A stretch of 64,000 bases of DNA from JAKZVK01 sp965248255 (GTDB lineage Bacteria > Acidobacteriota > Terriglobia > Bryobacterales > UBA6623). The first letter of the stretch is position 1, and each line of letters opens with the position of its first letter. Below are positions 59,623 to 64,000 of the stretch, piece by piece. Made by a program: the position numbers and the translations under genes. Below the pieces are notes generated by a model. It did not search any database and had not been told where the DNA came from. It saw only the letters and a program-made list of their open reading frames with translations. The stretch is taken from the NCBI GenBank assembly GCA_965248255.1, contig CBDFIW010000004.1:1364001-1428000 (forward strand), given 5' to 3'.

Positions 59623-61149
59623 ATGCGGCACCGCCAAGGTCCACCCCTCCTGCCCCGGACCCTCTGGCCCGTATTCCTGCTGACCTCCCTAAGCGCCCAT
59701 GCCCAAGTCCCCGCCGATGCTTATCGCGTCGAATCCGTGCCGACGCCTCAGGGCATCGCACCTGAGGTCAGCGCCATCGCATTCGCTCCCGACAGAAAGC
59801 TCTACGCCTGTTTCCGGCGCGGCTACGTCTACTCTTTGGACCCACGAACGTCGCGGTGGCGCAAGTTCGCAGATGGAATGCATACTCCCCTCGGAATCCT
59901 GGCGGGCCGTATCGGGGAGTTCTTCATAGCCCAGGTTCCGGAGTTGACTCGCGTGACCGACACCGACGGTGACGGAACGGCCGACGCCTTCGAGACGGTT
60001 TCCGACGCCTGGGGTCTGTCAGGCAACTATCACGAGCTGATCGCCGGCCCCGAACGCGATGCCGAGGGCAACTTCTATCTTTCGCTTTCGCTGGCGTCGA
60101 GCGGGGCCAACCCACGGCCCCCGTTCCGTGGTGAGTTCACTAGACGCGGCCGGCAGTCGGAGAATCCCGAAGAAGGCAAAGTGAACCAGGTCGGACATTA
60201 CTCGCCCGTACCCTATCGCGGCTGCGCCGTCAAGATAAGCCCCGACGGCAAGCTGTCGCTGATTTCGTGCGGGTTCCGTCAGCCCAACGGCATCGTCCGA
60301 AGCCCGCAAGGCGAGATCTTCGCCGTGGACAACCAGGGCGACTGGGTCGGCACGTCACCGCTCCATCACGTGACCCAGGGCGCGTTTCACGGCCACCCGG
60401 CATCGCTCAACTGGCACCCTGTGTTTCGCGGGCGCGACCCGGTCGAAGCCCGCGTCGAGGAACTCGTAAAGCTGCGCAAGCTGCCCGCGATCCAGTTTCC
60501 ACAAAACGATATGGGTGGTTCGGTCGCGCAGCCGGTGTTCGACCTGAGCGACGGGAAGTTCGGCCCGTATGCCGGGCAGATGTTCGTCGCCGAATGGACC
60601 TACCCGCGCATCCATCGCGTCTACCTCGAGAAGGTCGACGGCGAATACCAGGGCTCGTGCTTCCCCTTCGTCTACGGCAACGGCTTGCGAACGAGCAACA
60701 ACCGCTTGGCGCTCTCGCCCGAGGGCAACGGCCTCTACACCGCGCAAACCTCACGCGTCTGGGGCGGCGCCGGCGAAGGCTTGCAACGCATCGTTTGGAC
60801 CGGCAAGGTCCCGATGGACATCCTCGAGATGCGGCTGACGAAGACGGGCTTCGAGCTGGTCTTTACGAAGCCGGTGGACCGCGAGTCAGCTGGCGGCCCG
60901 TCGGCCTACTCGCTGACCCACTACTACTACCGGTACCACCGCACGTACGGTTCCCCGAAGACCGACGTGACTGCCGTGAGGATCGATAATGTTTCGATCT
61001 CGGACGACGGTCTCCGCGTCGAGTTGGAGATCGAGAGCCTCGTCCCGCGGCGTGTCTACGAACTGCGGCCGTCGGGCATATTGGCAGCCGATGGCGAGCC
61101 CCTGGCAACAACCATCGCGGCGTACACCTTGAATCGACTGAGGCCTTGA
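59623..61149 (+). CDS. Secreted beta-propeller protein (sorbosone/glucose dehydrogenase-like)
   Basis: 508 residues from ATG 59623; a TTG at 59617 overlapping the previous stop is an alternative. Signal peptide (LWPVFLLTSLSAHAQ). Propeller-like repeats: EVSAIAFAPDRKLYACFRRG, GMHTPLGILAGRIGEFFIAQ, TDTDGDGTADAFETVSDAWG, ISCGFRQPNGIVRSPQGEIF, QMFVAEWTYPRIHRVYLEKV, and RLALSPEGNGLYTAQTSRVW. The DTDGDGTAD loop looks like a calcium site. Similar proteins in Planctomycetes and Verrucomicrobia sit beside heme domains. A quinoprotein-like or binding role is inferred. It is coupled to the pentaheme gene. Confidence 0.8.
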   Translation: MRHRQGPPLLPRTLWPVFLLTSLSAHAQVPADAYRVESVPTPQGIAPEVSAIAFAPDRKLYACFRRGYVYSLDPRTSRWRKFADGMHTPLGILAGRIGEFFIAQVPELTRVTDTDGDGTADAFETVSDAWGLSGNYHELIAGPERDAEGNFYLSLSLASSGANPRPPFRGEFTRRGRQSENPEEGKVNQVGHYSPVPYRGCAVKISPDGKLSLISCGFRQPNGIVRSPQGEIFAVDNQGDWVGTSPLHHVTQGAFHGHPASLNWHPVFRGRDPVEARVEELVKLRKLPAIQFPQNDMGGSVAQPVFDLSDGKFGPYAGQMFVAEWTYPRIHRVYLEKVDGEYQGSCFPFVYGNGLRTSNNRLALSPEGNGLYTAQTSRVWGGAGEGLQRIVWTGKVPMDILEMRLTKTGFELVFTKPVDRESAGGPSAYSLTHYYYRYHRTYGSPKTDVTAVRIDNVSISDDGLRVELEIESLVPRRVYELRPSGILAADGEPLATTIAAYTLNRLRP

Positions 61150-61173
61150 GGGCCTCTGTAGCACAAGCCCCGA

Positions 61174-61194
61174 GGCTTGCCGAGTCGGCAAGCC
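61174..61194 (+). terminator. Stem-loop downstream of the propeller gene
   Basis: GGCTTGCCG (61174-61182) and CGGCAAGCC (61186-61194) form a 9-base-pair stem with an AGT loop, 24 bases after the stop codon. G-rich sequence rather than a T-tract follows, so it may be a Rho-assisted or stabilising hairpin. Confidence 0.5.
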
Positions 61195-61263
61195 GGGGGG
61201 CACTACAAACGCCACGGACACACACCACCAGACGGGAATACTGTGCGAAGCTAGCGTAGTGCG

Positions 61264-61671
61264 TCAAGCAGATTGCACCTTAGGCAGGGCGGCACGTCCG
61301 CGCTTGACTTTCTCGAGGATGTCGGAGGCGGTCGCGGTCCAGATGAAGGGCGTGGGATGCCCGTTGTGCTGGGCGATGTAGTCGTCAATGGCGGCGACGA
61401 GCTCGTCCACGCTGCGAAACACGCCGCGGCGCAGGCGCTTGACGGTGAGATCGCGAAAGAATCGCTCGACCATGTTCAGCCACGACGCCGAGGTCGGGGT
61501 GAAATGAATGTGGAAGCGCGGGTGACGATCGAGCCAACGCTTCACAGCGGCATGCTTGTGGGTGGCATAGTTGTCCACGATGAGATGAAGCTGTTTGTCC
61601 TTGGGAGTGCGGCGGTCAATTAAGCGCAGGAAGCGCAGCCATTCCTGGTGGCTGTGTCGGGGGGCATGCAC
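61264..61671 (-). CDS. IS630-family transposase (second type), C-terminal ORF
   Basis: 135 codons with the later part of the DDE core: LHLIVDNYATHKHAAVKRWL (second Asp) and HFTPTSASWLNMVERFFRDL (Glu). Best read as the continuation of the upstream ORF after a -1 slip on the C6 run (G6 on the plus strand at 61659-61664). The fused product is 362 residues, normal for the family. Confidence 0.85.
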   Translation of the reverse strand: MHAPRHSHQEWLRFLRLIDRRTPKDKQLHLIVDNYATHKHAAVKRWLDRHPRFHIHFTPTSASWLNMVERFFRDLTVKRLRRGVFRSVDELVAAIDDYIAQHNGHPTPFIWTATASDILEKVKRGRAALPKVQSA

Positions 61672-62351
61672 TCGGCGATCACGCTGCCGTCAAGGCTGTT
61701 GAGCGCCGCAAACAGGGTGGTCGTGCCGTTGCGCTTGTAATCGTGGGTCATCGTTTGGCCGCGTCCCTTTTTGAGCGGCAGGCCGGGCTGGGTGCGATCG
61801 AGGGCTTGGATTTGGGACTTCTCATCGAGCGAGAGAACCAGAGCATGCTCAGGCGGATTGAGATAGAGTCCGACGATGTCGTCGAGTTTCTCGGCGAAAC
61901 GCGGGTCATTGCTGAGCTTGAAGGTCTTGACGCGGTGGGGCTTGAGGCCATGGGCGCGCCAAATCCGTCCCACGGTGGAAGCGCTGACGCCGGCCGCGGC
62001 GGCCATGGTGCGGCGGCTCCAGTGGGTGGCGTTGGACGGTTTCTCGCGGGTGGTCTTGTGGATGATCTGCTGTACTTTCTGCTTCGAGACGGCAGGTTTA
62101 CGACCGGGCCGTGGGGCGTCTTTTGCAATGCCGGCGATGCTGCTTTCGAGAAAGCGCGTGCGCCAGCGGGCCACCAACTGCCGCGAGACACCGAGCTGTG
62201 CGGCGATCTGCTTATTCTCGAGACCGTCGGCGGCCAGCAGGACAATCCTGGCTCGCAGGGCGAGACGAACGGCGACTTGGCGGCCGCGCGCGTAGCGGTC
62301 CAACTGCTTGCATTGCGCTGTGTTCAAAGTTACTGGTTGTGCTCTTCGCAT
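61620..62351 (-). CDS. IS630-family transposase (second type), N-terminal ORF
   Basis: 243 codons: N-terminal helix-turn-helix (NKQIAAQLGVSRQLVARWRT), winged-helix region (THWSRRTMAAAAGVSASTVG, IWRAHGLKPHRVKTFKLSND) and the first catalytic Asp (ALVLSLDEKSQIQALDRTQP). It ends ECMPPDTATRNG off-frame; the family sequence PRHSHQEWLRFL is in the -1 frame. This suggests programmed slippage at CCCCCC-G or a one-base loss. Confidence 0.88.
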   Translation of the reverse strand: MRRAQPVTLNTAQCKQLDRYARGRQVAVRLALRARIVLLAADGLENKQIAAQLGVSRQLVARWRTRFLESSIAGIAKDAPRPGRKPAVSKQKVQQIIHKTTREKPSNATHWSRRTMAAAAGVSASTVGRIWRAHGLKPHRVKTFKLSNDPRFAEKLDDIVGLYLNPPEHALVLSLDEKSQIQALDRTQPGLPLKKGRGQTMTHDYKRNGTTTLFAALNSLDGSVIAECMPPDTATRNGCASCA

Positions 62352-62439
62352 CCCATGCCTCCTGTTAATAGAGACGATGGGAAGCCAATATAAGTTACAT
62401 TATTTATGGTGCACTACACTAGGTGGTTTCACGGTCAGT

Positions 62440-63723
62440 ATGAGTATTCCGGCCTACCTCCGGGTGCCTCGGGGTCATTCCTCCCCGAAACGGGACCTCG
62501 TTTCGCTGGCCGTTCTTTGCGCGGCGCTGAGCGGAGTACACCCTTTAGGCGCGCAACCAACCTCCCGTGCCGGGGAGATCCAGCAGGCGCGGCGTGAGAA
62601 GGCCGCGCAGACCCAACCCGAGGAATTGTCCAAGGCCGAGGAGCGGCTGAACTACATCGTTGACAGCCATATCATCGAGCGGCTGGCCACCGGATTTCAC
62701 GGGCTGACTTTGCGGATGGGCGGGCTTCCGACCGGACAGGGCTTTGCACTTGGGCCGCAGTACTTGCGCCAGGACCTCGCCGACGGTAACCTGACCTTCC
62801 GGACGTCGGCCGCGGGCACGTCCGGGGGCGGCCTGGTGATCGACCTGCAGGCCACGGCGCCCAAGCTGTTCGACGAGAGGGTCTATATCGACTTCTATGC
62901 CGCCCAGCGCAATCTGCCGCGGATCGACTACTTTGGCCAAGGGCCCGACTCGGCCGAGGAGAGCCGTACGAACTTCCGCCTGGAGGAGTTGAGCTCGGAC
63001 GTCACAGTCGGCTACAAGCCCTTTCGGCACGGGCTCAGGCGCCCACTGACCATCGGCGTTACGGGTGGGTTTCTCGAGGTGAACACCGGGCCAGGCAGCC
63101 GCGACGACATTGAGCAAACAGCCGACATCTTCACACCCCAGAACACTCCCGGTCTCGACGACCAGACCGACTACCTGCGCGGCAGCCTCTTCGCCCAGTT
63201 CGACTATCGCGACAACCCGCTCGGCGCTCGCAAAGGCGGCAATTACCTTGCGCGGTTCTCGTACTACGACGACCGCGAGCTGGAGCTGCACGATTTCCAG
63301 TTGCTGCACCTCGAGGCGCAGCAGTTCATTTCGTTCTTCAATAACCGGAGGGTCGTCGCACTGCGCGCACGAACGATGATGACCTTCACGAACGGCGCGC
63401 AGACCGTACCGTTTTACCTGCAGCCGGTGGTGGGCGGTTCGGAAGACCTGCGGGGTTTTCGGTCGTATCGTTTCTACGACAACCACTCGATCGTGGCCAA
63501 CGCCGAATACCGCTGGGAAGCGTTCACGGGCCTTGACGCCGCCATCTTTTTCGACGCGGCCAAGGCTGTACCGAAAAGATCGCAGCTTAACTTCCATGAC
63601 TTGGAGGCCACGGCGGGCTTCGGGTTTCGGTTCAACGTCAAGAACGCCACGTTTTTGCGCATCGACATCGGTTTCAGCCACGAGCGGACGATGATCTGGC
63701 TGAAGTTTGGGAACATTTTCTGA
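62440..63723 (+). CDS. Omp85/surface-antigen D15-type outer-membrane barrel
   Basis: 427 residues from ATG 62440, the first ATG beyond the IS630 right end. The signal is plausible (LVSLAVLCAALSGVHPLGA) though its long n-region is odd, so the original 5' end may be lost. The body is barrel-like: VYIDFYAAQRNLPRIDYFGQ, QFDYRDNPLGARKGGNYLAR, LQPVVGGSEDLRGFRSYRFY and the typical closing strands GFGFRFNVKNATFLRIDIGF, ERTMIWLKFGNIF. No POTRA domains are visible. It may be a stand-alone D15 barrel. The next gene begins 20 bases later. Confidence 0.8.
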   Translation: MSIPAYLRVPRGHSSPKRDLVSLAVLCAALSGVHPLGAQPTSRAGEIQQARREKAAQTQPEELSKAEERLNYIVDSHIIERLATGFHGLTLRMGGLPTGQGFALGPQYLRQDLADGNLTFRTSAAGTSGGGLVIDLQATAPKLFDERVYIDFYAAQRNLPRIDYFGQGPDSAEESRTNFRLEELSSDVTVGYKPFRHGLRRPLTIGVTGGFLEVNTGPGSRDDIEQTADIFTPQNTPGLDDQTDYLRGSLFAQFDYRDNPLGARKGGNYLARFSYYDDRELELHDFQLLHLEAQQFISFFNNRRVVALRARTMMTFTNGAQTVPFYLQPVVGGSEDLRGFRSYRFYDNHSIVANAEYRWEAFTGLDAAIFFDAAKAVPKRSQLNFHDLEATAGFGFRFNVKNATFLRIDIGFSHERTMIWLKFGNIF

Positions 63724-63742
63724 GGCGATCGAAGAGGTCGAG

Positions 63743-64000
63743 ATGATGAACAAGACGATCGCGCTAACGTTGCTCACGCCGCTGCTGTTGGGGGCCCAGA
63801 AGTTCTATGACGATGACCCTCTCGAGAAACAGCCGGCGCCGCTTCAGGTGGAGGACGCCCAGGCGCGCAAGCTGAACGACTTCTACGACCTCTACGAAAA
63901 CACGTTCGGCAAGCCGGGGGAACGGCACGGCAAACGCAAGAAGGGGTTGCCCGAGATCATCCCGTCGCAGGCCGTCAACACGTTGGGTGAAGTGCTCGAC
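63743..64000 (+). CDS. Secreted protein, partial (runs off window), unknown function
   Basis: 86 codons to the window end from ATG 63743, behind GAAGAGG. A signal peptide (KTIALTLLTPLLLGAQ) is followed by KFYDDDPLEKQPAPLQVEDA and DFYDLYENTFGKPGERHGKR, then a basic stretch and PSQAVNTLGEVLD at the edge. It resembles unnamed Acidobacteriota proteins found beside D15-type barrels, from memory only. Probably coupled with the barrel gene. Confidence 0.6.
   Translation, partial: MMNKTIALTLLTPLLLGAQKFYDDDPLEKQPAPLQVEDAQARKLNDFYDLYENTFGKPGERHGKRKKGLPEIIPSQAVNTLGEVLD

Larger units (their letters stand above)
61254..62419 (-). mobile_element. IS630-family element of a second type (1166 bp)
   Basis: Ends GCGTAGTGC (61254) and GCACTACAC (62419) form short imperfect inverted repeats, bordered by TA at 61252-61253 and 62420-62421. 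It carries two ORFs of one transposase on the minus strand. Proteins and ends differ from the 17.4/33 kb IS630. It sits 20 bases upstream of the Omp85-like gene start and may have displaced that gene's promoter. Confidence 0.85.

Noticed and set aside
58637..59761. A 374-codon minus-strand ORF opposite the pentaheme gene
   Set aside because: Antisense shadow without motifs; the plus strand carries CxxCH motifs in a consistent frame.
62545..63777. A 410-codon minus-strand ORF opposite the D15-type gene
   Set aside because: Antisense shadow; the plus strand carries the signal peptide and closing barrel strands.
1..64000. tRNA or rRNA genes
   Set aside because: No cloverleaf-like segment with the TTCGANNC arm or rRNA-like sequence was noticed by eye; a covariance-model scan was not possible.

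Overview
The window looks like a GC-rich Acidobacteriota chromosome segment, probably Bryobacterales/Solibacter-like. This is inferred from gene content: a secreted protein ending in the duplicated C-terminal region typical of Solibacter, carboxypeptidase-regulatory/TonB-receptor style proteins, an M56-TonB fusion, a Tat-exported DUF1501 protein beside a DUF1549/DUF1553 protein, and Tat-exported Gfo/Idh/MocA oxidoreductases. No rRNA, tRNA, CRISPR array or prophage was recognised.

Layout. 0-4.6 kb (minus strand): a CusABC-type heavy-metal efflux operon preceded by small genes and driven by a MerR/ZntR-like promoter. 4.6-9.5 kb: an Abhydrolase_10-like secreted protein, a degenerate receiver protein, purB, and an overlapping MBL-fold hydrolase. 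9.8-11.0 kb: an IS3-family element with a broken orfA. 11.2-16.6 kb: tldD, a secretin, a 0.53 kb palindromic repeat element, arfB, a truncated secreted protein, and a BlaI-type repressor with its operator. 16.6-19 kb: an M56-TonB sensor gene cut in two by an IS630 element (17419-18512). 19-22 kb: a decaheme cytochrome and a frameshifted outer-membrane barrel gene, resembling an MtrAB porin-cytochrome conduit. 22-27 kb: secreted Reeler-like and carboxypeptidase-regulatory proteins. 27.2-31.3 kb: a metal-uptake operon (DtxR/MntR regulator, membrane-anchored DtxR-FeoA protein, FeoB GTPase and FeoB permease on separate genes) behind a clear promoter and operator. 31.3-35.5 kb: a decayed zone with a truncated amidohydrolase, a TonB-dependent receptor pseudogene split by a second identical IS630 copy in opposite orientation (32949-34042), a hairpin repeat array and a frameshifted ECF sigma factor. 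35.6-50.7 kb: a LolA-like protein, an enolase-superfamily enzyme, a YfhO-like membrane protein, a TPR protein, a voltage-gated-type K+ channel, a D-aminoacylase-like lipoprotein, an APC permease, an unknown membrane protein, and the DUF1501/PSD1 pair. 51-53.4 kb: TCA-cycle genes icd and mdh separated by a miniature inverted-repeat element. 53.5-61 kb: small secreted proteins, two Gfo/Idh/MocA oxidoreductases, and a PA14-pentaheme cytochrome coupled to a secreted beta-propeller protein. 61.25-62.4 kb: a third, different IS630 element. 62.4-64 kb: an Omp85/D15-like barrel and the start of an unknown secreted protein.

Recurring themes are metal handling (efflux, Feo uptake), multiheme electron transfer, and active remodelling. 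Two IS insertions fall inside genes with TA duplications, and excising either restores the reading frame. Several genes also carry single-base frameshifts, which may be real decay or assembly error. No single wholly new system is proven. The strongest candidates for follow-up are the split Feo operon with its membrane-tethered regulator-like protein, the porin-cytochrome pair, and the PA14-pentaheme/propeller pair.
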